Source: Lycium barbarum
Lineage: Eukaryota > Streptophyta > Magnoliopsida > Solanales > Solanaceae
Length of the DNA stretch: 64,000 nucleotides
Reading direction: 5' to 3'
Assembly: GCF_019175385.1 (NCBI RefSeq)
Contig: NC_083340.1
Coordinates: 7,665,706-7,729,705, forward strand
In this document: positions 11,213 through 21,844 of the stretch, piece after piece
How the letters are laid out: every line of letters starts with the position of its first letter
How positions within the stretch are numbered: position 1 is the stretch's first letter
Notes under the pieces: generated by a model
Seen by the model: only the letters and a program-made list of their open reading frames with translations
What the model was told of the DNA's origin: nothing
Databases searched by the model: none
Translations under genes and position numbers: made by a program

Positions 11213-11889
11213 TAGAGGTGTCTGGGCTGACCCAGCCCAACCCAACCCAGCCCTGAAGGGCTAAAGAATTAAATGAGCTAGGACGGGCTGACCCTTTTAA
11301 TTGAAGGGCCTACAAAATGGCAGCCCAACCCAGCCCTAAGCGGGCCGCGGGTTAGGACGGGCCAGCCCTTTAAGTTTTTTCGTCTTCCGGAATAACATTT
11401 TCTAAGTGATTTTTGGTACAATTTGAACATGAAACTTATGCAATATGAAATAGAATCTTCTACCACACCATTCTTAAGCAAAATCATATCATAGAAGAAA
11501 AAAATTTAAGAGAACAAATATAAATTATTATTTTTTATCACTAATTCAGATCACGTTCAAAAGAAATTAAACATAATATAAATTCTAAGACTAAAAAGTA
11601 TTACTTTATTTTCTAATTTACTACTTAGTAGTAAGTACATTCTTTTTTAATCATTACTTTTATCTTTTTATTTAATTTACTTATATTTTTTTTTAAAATT
11701 AATTAATTTATTATTCTTTTCTGGCCTCAAGAGCTGGCCTCAGCCCAACCCTTGAGGCCGGCGGGCCAAGAGAGGCTGGGCTTTTGAGCCTCACTTCTAT
11801 ATGGGTCAAAGAAATTCTAGCCCAATCCTACTTAAATGAAGGGTTGGGTTGGGCCGGCCTCGCGGGCCAAGCTCATATTGACAGCTCTA
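11213..11889. mobile_element. hAT-type non-autonomous element (677 bp), complete
   Basis: Ends are TAGAGGTGTC and GACAGCTCTA, inverted with one mismatch, and both flanks carry the identical 8-bp target duplication TTTATATA (11205-11212, 11890-11897). Eight-base duplications are typical of hAT elements. Both subterminal regions are full of GGGCTGGGCC-type words in opposite orientation (CCCAACCCAACCCAGCCC left, GGGTTGGGTTGGGCC right), while the centre is AT-rich. No transposase is encoded. Confidence 0.88.
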
Positions 11890-11897
11890 TTTATATA

Positions 11898-12854
11898 TAT
11901 GCACATTCGACCAAAAATAATACTCCGATGTCCTAATCTATGGGAAATGGTTTGGAATACAAAAATTAGATTTTTTTTTTGTGTGAACAGTGAAATTGAG
12001 CATAGATTTCAAAATAAAATATTACAACAAAAGTAGACTAAGTCAATGTAATTAGTGAATTCAAATATTTTTAAAAAGCTTTGATTGGAAAAAACAGTTT
12101 AATTTTTCAAATCATAACACCTTCACGTGGAAATTAATGGAAAGGTAAATAACCAAAAGGGGTTGTTGGCCTCGTGGCCAGCAAGAAAATAGCTGTTTTC
12201 CTTTTTACAAGTTAATCATTAACAAAAGCTCACAAGTCATGTCCTATATTTATAATAAAAAAATATGTTTGCCAATCAAGATTTTCCAGCTATGAGTTGC
12301 ATTCGATCTTAGTTGGAGTTAACTAGTTTAACACGTTTATCTGTTTATCATTCTTTTGAAAACTTCCTGTCCATTCCAATTTCTTAATTATATAAATATA
12401 TGTGAACTCGTTGATAAGCAAATCAGTTTGAAGTCATTTTATATGATTATTTTTTGAAAAACTAGGGTCATTTTATATGATTATTTTGGATTGATGATTG
12501 ACCATTTACCAAGTTGCTACCAAGTAGACTTGACTATTGAGTGCGAAAGCAAAGTTTAGGGGATTTCCTGTTGGAAAACAAACAATTAACAATAATATTT
12601 TAAATAAGCTAAATACCTAGATAGCCCTTTAAATTTGATAAGTTTTGTAAGTTAGACACTTTAATTTTGCTAGTAACCAGATAGACACTTCAACTTGACA
12701 GAAGTGTGTCTTTTAAACATTTCATGGTGACATGGCAAATTAAATGTTTTGCACGCAAATAGGAGCGCGCGAGTTACTTAAATTCATATCCCCCCCCCCC
12801 CCCCCCAAAAAAAAAAAAAGGTTACTAATGTGTATGTAGTTGATTTTTCCATGT
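11898..12854. other. AT-rich intergenic DNA with poly-C/poly-A tract
   Basis: No gene is seen. A homopolymer junction (about 16 C followed by 13 A) lies near 12790-12819; it could be an unreliable stretch of the assembly. Confidence 0.6.
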
Positions 12855-12860
12855 TTAATA

Positions 12861-13484
12861 GGCGTTTGGACATGCGATATGAAATAGTGATTTCAAATCA
12901 GCGTTTATTTATGCAATTTGCACAAAATTTCAACTTCATATCATGATTTCAAATCTCAAATCATGATATCAAATTTTAAATGTAAAACTTGACCCATAAG
13001 TTTATATTTTGTAAAAAATATCCATATGTTGGTAGATACATTCATCAACCATATTTACCAACTATTTATATCAAATATTAAAAGATCTGCAAGTTGATAG
13101 TATATTTATAACAAATTTACTCTAACTAACCATGTGGAATGATTATATTAAAGAGTAGTTACACTACAACTCATGTTCAATTTTCTTTTTTAATGAACTA
13201 AAATTTGATTAATTGATGCTGTATTTTTTTAAAAGGTCTTCTAGTAGCGTATTAATTTTTATTTTTTTTATTTTTGTGAACTATGATTTGCTCATTTGAT
13301 AAGATTGTATAAGAAATATGAAAGTTTTGATAGTTTTCACAACTTCTGGGGTTTTTATCTCTATGAGAAAACACACAACTAAAGACATCCAAATTGCATC
13401 TCCAAACAAAACTTCAACTTCAAATCATCATAATTTCAAATCACTAATTTCATATCATGATTCAAATCATGTCCAAACTGCTCC
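12861..13484. mobile_element. Foldback MITE family, copy 1
   Basis: The left end begins GGCGTTTGGACATG and the right end carries CATGTCCAAACTGCTCC, an inverted pair whose pairing extends inward through TCAAATCATGATATGAAA-like words. TTAATA flanks both sides (12855-12860, 13485-13490) as a possible target duplication. The same sequence occurs reversed at 60321-60938. Only its right end is kept in the other duplication copy (6334-6412). There is no coding capacity. Confidence 0.65.
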
Positions 13485-15531
13485 TTAATACGACCCCATG
13501 TGGGTCCCATAGTTTCAGCTTTACTCCTTCACTGTATTTATAACATGTTTCTCCTCTGGTTATTAGCTTCGTGTTCTCCATTTTTACAAAGATCAACTTC
13601 TTTTTCATAATTAGGTTATTACTAGTTTTAGCGTACATGTGTATCGTGTTAAACAACACACATTGACGCAATGAAATAATTCAATATGATGAATTTCATT
13701 TGTATTAGTATCTCACCTGATAGTTTCTTACAAATTATGTTGTCGGTTTATGTTCTCTTCTGTCATTTTAACGACTTTATCGTTATCAAAATTTTGTTAT
13801 CGTCATTAATGGTCCTTTTGAAAGGGCAACATATATTTATTCATACAACATATCATTTGGAGTTTCGTACTCTTATAATAAAATGTAGACAAAGTTCGTA
13901 ACTTATTGAAGAGAGTAAATAACAAGAACACTTGATTATGGAAAAAACTTTAAATGTTATGTTTCTATATTTTATTTTCCGAATTATATATATATATATT
14001 TTTTTTTAAAAAGGAAGGAACTCAAAGTAAGTAATAATGCACAATGAAGTTAGAATCTGAAAAGATTCAAGTTAGAATCTGAAAAGATTCTTCTATACGT
14101 GAGTTGAAAAGTTTTGATGGATAATTAGTTAATTAGTTTAATAAAGAAAGGATTTCTATAAGTTATTAACAACATCTTAAGTGCTTTGAAAGTATTAAAT
14201 ATTAAAGCTTTCAATATAGTTCAAATAAGGAAAGATTTAAGAAATAAACCTGACTATTAGGAGTTCTTATATCTTTCTCAAATAAGGAAAGATTTAATAG
14301 CTATAATTTCAAGGTTCTAAATATTAGGATAATAATTAAATGACAATTTTTTCCAACATAAAATTTATTTTATAGGGTAAAAAAGGCAAACGACGTTTCA
14401 CTATGGCGTTTTAATAATAAAATCTATGTTTTTTTAAAAGAATGAATACAAATGTTGATTGATCAAAATATTCTTTAAATATTGATCAACTTGTATACCC
14501 ATTTAGTCTAATTTGAGCATATTTTTATTGACTGTTTTGGTAAATAAAAAAACCACAGTTGAAAACAGAGTTTTAAACAAATTCAACTTTGGAATTTCAA
14601 TTCCCAATCTAATTAACTAAAGAACAGTTGCTATCACATTCCTACCTATGATTCCTGGACACGATAAAAATGTAGAAAAGCAAGAAAGGAATTTGAAGTC
14701 TTCGAATTGAACTACAAGTTTAACATTGTCCAACTTATAACTCTTAGTTAATACTAATAATTATATGCCGACAATATATAGTAATCCTACCTCAAATCTA
14801 ATTCTGTTTATTGTTCTTTCAAATAATAATTAATCAATTAGTAAGTTATGATTGTGTCATTACAATTTCTAATATTAATATTATTTTTGTTTTTATTATG
14901 CGATGCACGTACATATAAATTATGTATTTTTATTTTAGGAAAACTGATAACTCTTAATTAATACTGATCATATGAATGACAATATATAGTAATCCTACCC
15001 CAAATCTAATTTCAGTTTATTGTTCTTTCAAATAATAATTATTCAATTAGTAAGTTATGACTGTGTCATTACAATTTCTAATATTAATATTATTTTTGTT
15101 TTTATTATGAGATGCACGTACGTATAAATTATATATTTTTATTTTAGGAAATTGATTATTATACTTCGTACATATTTGACAATAAAAATTATTTTTAAAA
15201 TATAGTACTGGTTTAAATTTAAAGTATATATTTTATGTATGCATTTCGTAGCATTCGAAGCAATATAAGTCATATTAAAAGCATGAACTCCCTAACTTGA
15301 AAGTTAAATTACTTAAATACCCTTTTAAATAAGAAAATTTAATTACCTAAATACCCTCCGAAATAACTTAAAATATTCTAAAAAAAAACTTACTGCCTAT
15401 AGTGCTCTCACGAAGAGTTGCATCCATACTTTGCTAACTTAATATTTCTATCACGAATAGTTGCCTTAACAATCCCAATCATTTCTTTTTGGTAGGACAC
15501 AACAATTTTACAAACAACAAACTGTCCATAT
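13423..15531. repeat. Segmental duplication, copy 2, left part
   Basis: It aligns with 6334-8095. It stops exactly at CATAT (15527-15531), the target site of element 1; the alignment resumes at 41035. The 210-bp tandem pair is retained (14737 and 14947), and a stretch of several hundred bases around 14050-14600 differs from copy 1. Confidence 0.85.
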
Positions 15532-15572
15532 TGATAACGTCCAAATCTACTCCCCAAAGAGAAAATGTACAC
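15532..15572 (-). repeat. Element 1 LTR, distal 41-bp fragment
   Basis: It matches the first 41 bases of the intact LTR at 39811 as far as GTACAC; the rest of this LTR lies at 34828-36013 on the far side of Ogre. Confidence 0.88.
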
Positions 15573-16444
15573 ATACCCCTTTTTTTCCGTTATAAAAAAT
15601 AAATTAATTTAATTTGTTGGTTTAAAAAGGGTTTTTCCAATTAAAGTGACGTTTTGAAAAGGGACTATTTATTTTACAGAGTCGCCACTTGGAATTGAGT
15701 TTCGGTATTCCAAGTCACCTTATGAATCCCTAATCAAAAGGAAATGACTCTATTTTTATTGGTCTACGAAAATAAAAGTACGGGTAAGGAATTCTGTTGA
15801 CCGAGGGGAAGGTATGAGGCACCCCTCGAGTCCCGTGGTTCTAGCACGATCGCTTTATCAACTTGTGTTCGGCTTAAATTATTTATGGAAAAAATGTATT
15901 TATTAGCTATGCCTATGGTTTGCTAAAAATGTTAAACTTTTATTAATCTTAAATAAGACGCATAGTTGCGACCTTAGCTTCGACATACACCCGTCAAGGC
16001 GTGTAAACGCGACCTCAACTTGCATACCACACTTAGAATTTTGAGCCTAATGAAAATATCATCATTATACCTTGTATCCTTATATATGAGATGCGAGTCC
16101 AAAATACACTCAGGTGCAAATTAAATATGATCCATTACGTTGTTAACTAGGATTTTAATATATCTATTGATCAATATTTGAGAAAAGAGACCCTTTAACA
16201 CCAAGGTAACATTTATTAGCTTAAATACTGCAAACCCTCTTAGTTGTGTTAGAAGAAAGAAAAAGAAAAAAAAGTTTCTACCATACCACAAACATGAGAT
16301 TGAAAAATATAAGTATTAAAACGCAAATTCTGAATGAACAGAATATTATGGAATCAACAAAAGGTCAACCCCTTTTACTTAACTTTTATTAAGAGAATCA
16401 TTTTTTACTTTTTACTTTTAAAAGACATCAGTAGTGCTCTTTTC

Positions 16445-16448
<4 letters not shown>

Positions 16449-16507
<59 letters not shown>

Positions 16508-16520
16508 AATAATAATAATA
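16449..16520. repeat. (ATT)n microsatellite in Ogre LTR
   Basis: Over 18 uninterrupted ATT units, followed by (AAT)n. The equivalent tract in the other LTR (32893-32953) is shorter, showing slippage since insertion. Confidence 0.9.
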
Positions 16521-17457
16521 ATTACAGTAACGACCTATTCAACTTGGAACACAAATCAATGATAAATCTAAATCTACTTTTTGTGCTAGCAGAATACGTT
16601 TCAAAGTTCATAATCTCGTTTTTTAATAAGTAAAGAAAATTGTTTAACAAAAAATAATACTCATAAAACAACTAAAAAAAAATACTCATAACACAACTAC
16701 GCTAACTAGCATGCCATTAAAGATTTTTGATGCAACAAAACAACTTTGAAGATTACTCCTGTTTGTACTTTAGCATCCTCGTAAGAAAAAATAGCAACAA
16801 ACAAATAAAATAACATGATAGAAATATGAAATTGTACGTTGTAACTCTAATACTCTAATAGCAAAATATCAACTACAACATGCTTATTATTAGACTTTAA
16901 AAGTACTCCTACCATAACTGGTCAGACCATCAAAATAGGAAGGAAGCTTAGTGACATGTGAATAAATTTATTATAGCTAATCAAATGGAAAATATAATAG
17001 CTACTTCAGATCCTTCATAAATTGATGTAAATTTCTGCATCCACTTTAGAGAAGAAAAAAATTAACTTAAGCATGCAATAACAATCACATGTTATACCAA
17101 CTTTATTCTAAATTTAACGATACAAGAATCGGAACATACTTTATGTTATAACATCGAAGAACAATAGGCGGCTAAACAAATTCGAAATTTGAGCAACCTC
17201 GTAACATTGAAATCAGGTCTCATATAATCGTGATATTAAATCATACAATGAAGATTGAGTGTTACCTTTGTGTAATATCTCGCTGAAAAACAATAATATG
17301 AAGCTATAATATTCTACCGATTTCCCAGTTAGCAACGACTAACTTCAAGTCCACGAACTCAAAACCGCGAAACGAAAACCTCGAACTCCAACTTAATTTT
17401 CAAACAAAAACCTTTTCGAATACTGGTATTCTTTATCTCTTCTACTGCTTCTGATCT

Positions 17458-17745
17458 TTTTTTTTTTTAACTCTCCGTTGCCTTTTTTTTTTCTTTCTAC
17501 TCTCTGTTGCATTTTTCTTTCTACTGTTTCTGATGCATCTTTTTTCCTCTTCGTTGCTTTTTTTCTTCTTTTTTCTTTTCTCTGTTGCTTTTTTTTTTCT
17601 TTCTACTCTTTGTTGCTTTTTTTTTTCTTTCTCCTCTCTGTTGCTTTCTTTTTTCTTTCTGTTTCTAATGTCTTTCTTTTACTCTCTGTTGTTCTATTTC
17701 TTCTTTTCCTACGTTGTTTTTCTGTGTTTTTCTCTTCTACTGTGT
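17458..17745. repeat. Pyrimidine-rich tandem region in Ogre LTR
   Basis: Degenerate 30-35 bp units combining a T-run, CTTTCTACTCT and GTTGC. The sense strand is therefore almost pure purine. It is present in both LTRs (also 33886-34130) with different unit counts. Confidence 0.75.
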
Positions 17746-18426
17746 TGTGTGTGTATTTATATTTTGTGTGGGCTGCATCATGTGTGCATGTCGTGTGTGT
17801 GTGTGTGTGTGACGTGGGAGGAGGATGTGAGGGAGTGGGAGAGTTGGGATAATTTTTGTTGAGAATTTTAAGGGAGGAGGTTTAAAGGGATTAGTTAGGA
17901 TGAGGACGTGAGGGGTTTAGGGTAGTAGGTTATAGGGTTTGTTTTGGGTTTATCAGACGTATGGTGTAGGGATTTTAGGATTAGTGGTAAAGTTATGTTA
18001 GGTTAGTATCTTTTAGTTATTTGGTCCTTTTTTTTTTTTAAATTAAAGTTAAATAATATAAAAATATAAGGATAAGAAAAATTAACTAATTATTTCTAAA
18101 CCAATGAAATATAGCAAAAATTAAATATCTAGTTCATAGTAAAAGAATACTAAAATCCCTAGTTTATTTATTAAACCCAATTTAGAAGAAAACATATTAT
18201 TATTATTATTATTTATTTATTTTTTGCAAATTTCTTTCTCTTAAAAATAAAAATGAAAATAAGATTTATTCTAAAATGTGACTCTATTTTTAAAGTTTTC
18301 AATTTTTAAAATAAAACTAACTAAAATTGACATAAAAATCAAAATATCTAATCTAGACCTAAAAGAAATATTTAAAAGCTAAATAGGGTGTAAAACTTAT
18401 GTCCGGTCAAAAATTAGGTGTTTACA

Positions 18427-18440
18427 GAATGTCCCTCTTT
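18427..18440 (-). other. Ogre polypurine tract
   Basis: The sense strand reads AAAGAGGGACATTC immediately before the TGTAAACACC start of the 3' LTR, as expected for plus-strand priming. Confidence 0.8.
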
Positions 18441-18562
18441 GCTTGGAAACATGAAGAGTTTTCAGGCAAAGATGTGAACACTGTGACTGATTTTTGACCT
18501 GACTATTATTTGAAAGGCGAAAAGAAATAAAAGGAAAGGATGTACCGAGTCTTGGTTTTGGA

Positions 18563-18609
18563 TAGCCTACATATCCCGGGTTATAAGGGAATCAGGTCAC
18601 GTGTAGTTC
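18563..18609 (-). other. Nested-stem motif, copy A (Ogre 3' UTR)
   Basis: In the sense direction: CTACA ... GACCTGAT, inner stem TCCC/GGGA, then TGTAG. The outer stem is CTACA/TGTAG, where copies B and C have CTACGT/ACGTAG; the change is matched on both sides. It lies about 140 bases before the purine tract. Confidence 0.6.
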
Positions 18610-19192
18610 AGGTGGGTAAAAGGATGGAATGATGAGTTGGATGATCGAGTGAGGTCCCTTCGAGATTCCGGTTCGTGGCTCCTGTTATTACATTAAAGAA
18701 ATGAAAAATACGACAAAAGAAGAAAGGAAATACAAGATCCTATTTACTCTACTTGTCTTGAATCTTCCTTTAGACCTTCACTTGGATCTTCAGTTATCAC
18801 CTCACCTTATTTCGGTGGGTACCTTGATCTCAAAGTATGATCTTGAAGTTAGAATTTGTGACTTGAACTTGCAACTTGGAGTGAATTGTTGATTATCTTC
18901 CAAGTAACAGTTCACAGAATATTCTTGGATGCTTGTTTCTTGATTAGAGGCTGAGAAGATGAATCTTGAGATGTTGGGTTGCTTTATATGTCAAAGCCGA
19001 CTCTAACTATCCTTACGATTGAGCATTCTTCTTATCTCTGACCAATGATGGAACTTCATTCTTGAATATCAATTCTGTGCTTCACGGGAGAATCTGCAAG
19101 CCATCAAAGACAAACAAAAACGAACAAAATTTTTCTGTCCCAGTTTGTACCAGGAAAATTTTGTGAGTGTTAGCAAAATCATGAACCATTTG

Positions 19193-19698
19193 GGACTGTA
19201 TTCTGAGGTAGTCAACCTAAAATTTAAAAAAAAAACATGACTTTATTTTGAAGTAGTCGACTTGAAAATAATGACTTTATTCGGAGGTAGTCAACCTAAA
19301 ATTTAAATACGTGACTGTATTCTGAGGTAGTCAACCTGAAATTTAAATACGTGACTGTATTCTGAGGTAGTCAACCTGAAATTTAAATACGTGACTGTAT
19401 TCTGAGGTAGTCAACCTGAAATTTAAATATGCGACTGTATTCTGAGGTAGTCAACCTGAAATTTAAATATGCGACTGTATTCTGAGGTAGTCAACCTGAA
19501 ATTTAAATGCGTGACTATATTCTGGGGTAGTCAACCTGGAATTTTAAATACGTGACTATATTCTGAGGTAGTCAACCTGAAATTTAAAGACGTGACTGTA
19601 TTCTGAGGTAGTCAACCTGGAATTTAAAAACATGACTGTATTCTGAGGTAGTCAACCTGAAATTTAAATACGCGACTGTATTCTGAGGTAGTCAACCT
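19193..19698. repeat. 40-bp tandem array, about 13 units, Ogre 3' UTR
   Basis: The core GAGGTAGTCAACCTG recurs every 40 bases from about 19205 to 19685; the first three units are more divergent and irregular in spacing, the middle ones nearly identical. Hypervariable tandem arrays in the 3' UTR are a described feature of Ogre/Tat elements and a proposed source of satellite DNA. Confidence 0.95.
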
Positions 19699-20674
19699 AT
19701 GAAAATATGAGAAAAGCAAGGATTTTTGTTCCCTAAAATGTAACCAATAATAACACGATTATATGCGTATCAAAGGAAAAACAAACATTTGAGAACTTTA
19801 CTTTATAAAGTTCATCATCCCTTTTTTTTATTATCTTTTTTTTATTTTTTTTTATTTTTTTAAAGAACTGTTTTTTCCTAAATTTCTTCTCCCCTGTTTT
19901 CAACAAAGAAAAATTTGTTAGTCTTAAAATGGTGGTCGGTTTGTGGCCTTCACTCGCTATGGAAATTGTCTTAGAGCCCATCCCACTTTACGAAAAACGA
20001 GGTTGATAGTGATCGACCAAATTGCTTAGAAACTATCTTTGCTTGCAAGAGGCCATGATCTTTCAATGCCCACCTTGACTATTTTGTACTCCGTATCATT
20101 TTGCGTATGTGGTGTAACCGATCTTGTTCTTAGAGCGAATCTTTGTTGTGGTGATCCTTCCCCTACTACCTCGAAATAATGCTTTGCTTTTGCGGGCAAT
20201 TCACTTTCATGGATAGATCACGAATGGCTTTACGCCGTTGCCGATGTAGTGCGTGCCCAGTAGTCTTTGCTCTGTACTGCTAGGAAACTATAGTCAATTT
20301 TGCAGCCTTTTCTTTGCTCTTGAATTTGACGCAAGATTATACCGAAAGGGACTCAGAGAACAATACTAGAGATAGGGAGAAGAAAATGACAAAATAAAAA
20401 ATAAAAGGAGTTATGTTTAAACAAAAAGGTGTCCCTTTCGGGGAAAGAGGGAAGAAACTTATCTGGAGGTATATGCCGACTTTAATGAATCATGACATGC
20501 ATTTTGGACTGGACGCTTGATCCGTCTGAGCTGTCTAAATCTCAAAATATGGTACCTTTCAATCCAAAACCGAGCTTTCTACGTAGATCGTGTTCATGCC
20601 GGAATAGAAGAAACTCATTCGATCAACGGTTCCCTATGCGAGTCTTTACCAACTGACCTTTCTCAACTTACAAT

Positions 20675-20795
20675 CATCTTATAGTGCCCTTGAGGGTTTT
20701 CACCAATAAGACTCTCTCATTTTTTTTTTTTGAACTCATTATCGCCTTATAGTGCCAGTAAGGGTTTTCACTAGTAAGACTCTCTCATTTATTAT
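20675..20795. repeat. Two-unit tandem repeat, Ogre 3' UTR
   Basis: CTTATAGTGCC...GGGTTTTCAC...AAGACTCTCTCATTT occurs at 20675-20730 and again at 20741-20795, period about 65, with the joining sequence diverged. Confidence 0.85.
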
Positions 20796-21042
20796 TTCCT
20801 CGTTTGCATTCAAATAAAGCGTTGTATACAACACCAAAGTCGCGGCACGCTGATTTGGCATTCTCAAAGATCGATTAGAAGGTCTTAAAGGGAAAAAGCA
20901 AAAGAATCATAGATTGAATTACAACTTTGGAACCTTTTTATGAAATAAAAATAAAAAAAAATAAAAAAAAATGTCCCAATTTCTTCGAATACTAGGGAAA
21001 TATGATTTTTATTTTTTGGTGGGACCGAACCCCAAAATAGGG

Positions 21043-21083
21043 CTGCCTACGTATCCTTTTAGGAATCAGGTCGAACGTAGTTC
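21043..21083 (-). other. Nested-stem motif, copy B (just after integrase)
   Basis: In the sense direction: CTACGT, bulge containing GACCTGAT, inner stem TCCT/AGGA with an AAA loop, then ACGTAGGCA. It lies about 260 bases downstream of the pol stop codon. Confidence 0.65.
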
Positions 21084-21090
21084 AAAAAAC

Positions 21091-21187
21091 ACATTTGATT
21101 TTTTTCTGGTTTTGGTTTTGGTTTTTTGTTTTGTTTGTGTTTTTTTTTGTTTTTTTTTTGTTTTGTTTTGTTTTTTTTTTTTTTTGC
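21091..21187. repeat. T-rich (GTTTT)n low-complexity tract
   Basis: Almost pure T with scattered G in Ogre's 3' UTR; ORFs here are Lys/Asn or Phe/Val artefacts. Confidence 0.85.
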
Positions 21188-21343
21188 GCTGCATTAGTTC
21201 CAAAGAGGGGAAAACAAAGAAAATGTGAATAAAGCTCAAAGGGGCTAGAAAAAGGGTGACCGATGTTTGGATAGTGAGAACGATAGCCTTTCGTCATCCC
21301 AAACTGAAAATGCCAAGTACCATAGCGTCGAAGTGAAAACATA

Positions 21344-21844
21344 TCAAACATAATATCTTTTGACTGAGTCTGTGTTAATGGCTATGTCAGTCACCTTTCC
21401 CTCTATACCGGACAACTGCAAAGCTCCCTTTGACAACACTTGTTTGATAACATAAGGGCCCTGCCAATTTGGGGCGAATTTTCCCCTCACTTCTTCTTGG
21501 TGCGGAAGGATGCGTTTCATAACAAGTTGGCCCACCTCAAAATGTCTTGGATGCACCTTCTTGTTGTAAGCGCGAGCCATCCTTTGCTGGTATAACTGGC
21601 CAAAACAAACTGTTGTCAACCGCTTTTCATCGATTAACGATAATTGTTCTAGTCTAGACTTGACCCATTCGGTGTCATCAATCTCTGCTTCAACAATGAT
21701 TCGAAGAGAGGGGATCTCTACTTCTGCTGGTATGACCGCCTTAGTTCCATAAACCAATAAGTAAGGAGTTGCGCCAACAGACGTGCGGATAGTCGTGCGG
21801 TACCCTAAAAGAGCAAAAGGCAATTTCTCTTGCCATTGCCTGGA
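21344..21844 (-). pseudogene. Ogre integrase C-terminal part (GPY/F-like module)
   Basis: This continues the integrase frame after the TGA at 21845-21847. The PFALLGYRTT and TPYLLVYGTKAVIPAE blocks are the conserved end of the gypsy integrase core. They are followed by a helical region and a small beta-rich module with KFAPNWQGPYVIK, the GPY/F-type DNA-binding end. The ORF finishes at TAG 21344-21346, after which the 3' UTR begins. There is no chromodomain, as expected for the Tat lineage. The TGA probably replaces a Gly codon (GGA to TGA). Confidence 0.9.

Larger units (their letters stand above)
15573..18426 (-). repeat. Ogre 3' LTR (2.85 kb)
   Basis: In the sense direction it starts TGTAAACACC next to the purine tract. 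By eye it differs from the 5' LTR at only about 15 positions in over 2 kb, plus microsatellite lengths, so insertion was recent. It keeps about 420 bp (15903-16323) that the 5' LTR lacks. It contains an (ATT)n tract (16449-16505), a pyrimidine-rich tandem region (17458-17745), a (GT)n tract near 17791 and, near its far end, an inverted repeat CTTGGAAT/ATTCCAAG (15689-15715). Confidence 0.93.

Noticed and set aside
16334..16633. ORF with a long poly-isoleucine run (also 32782-33063)
   Set aside because: It is translation of the (ATT)n microsatellite in the Ogre LTR; run length differs between LTRs and no family is recognisable.
17478..17862. Phe/Leu-rich ORFs that look like membrane proteins (also 33934-34254)
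   Set aside because: They come from the pyrimidine-rich tandem tract; overlapping frames give the same impression and frame length varies between LTRs.
19193..19698. Regular 40-bp repeats resembling a CRISPR array
   Set aside because: The units are contiguous with no unique spacers, the host is a plant, and the array lies in an Ogre 3' UTR where tandem repeats are expected.
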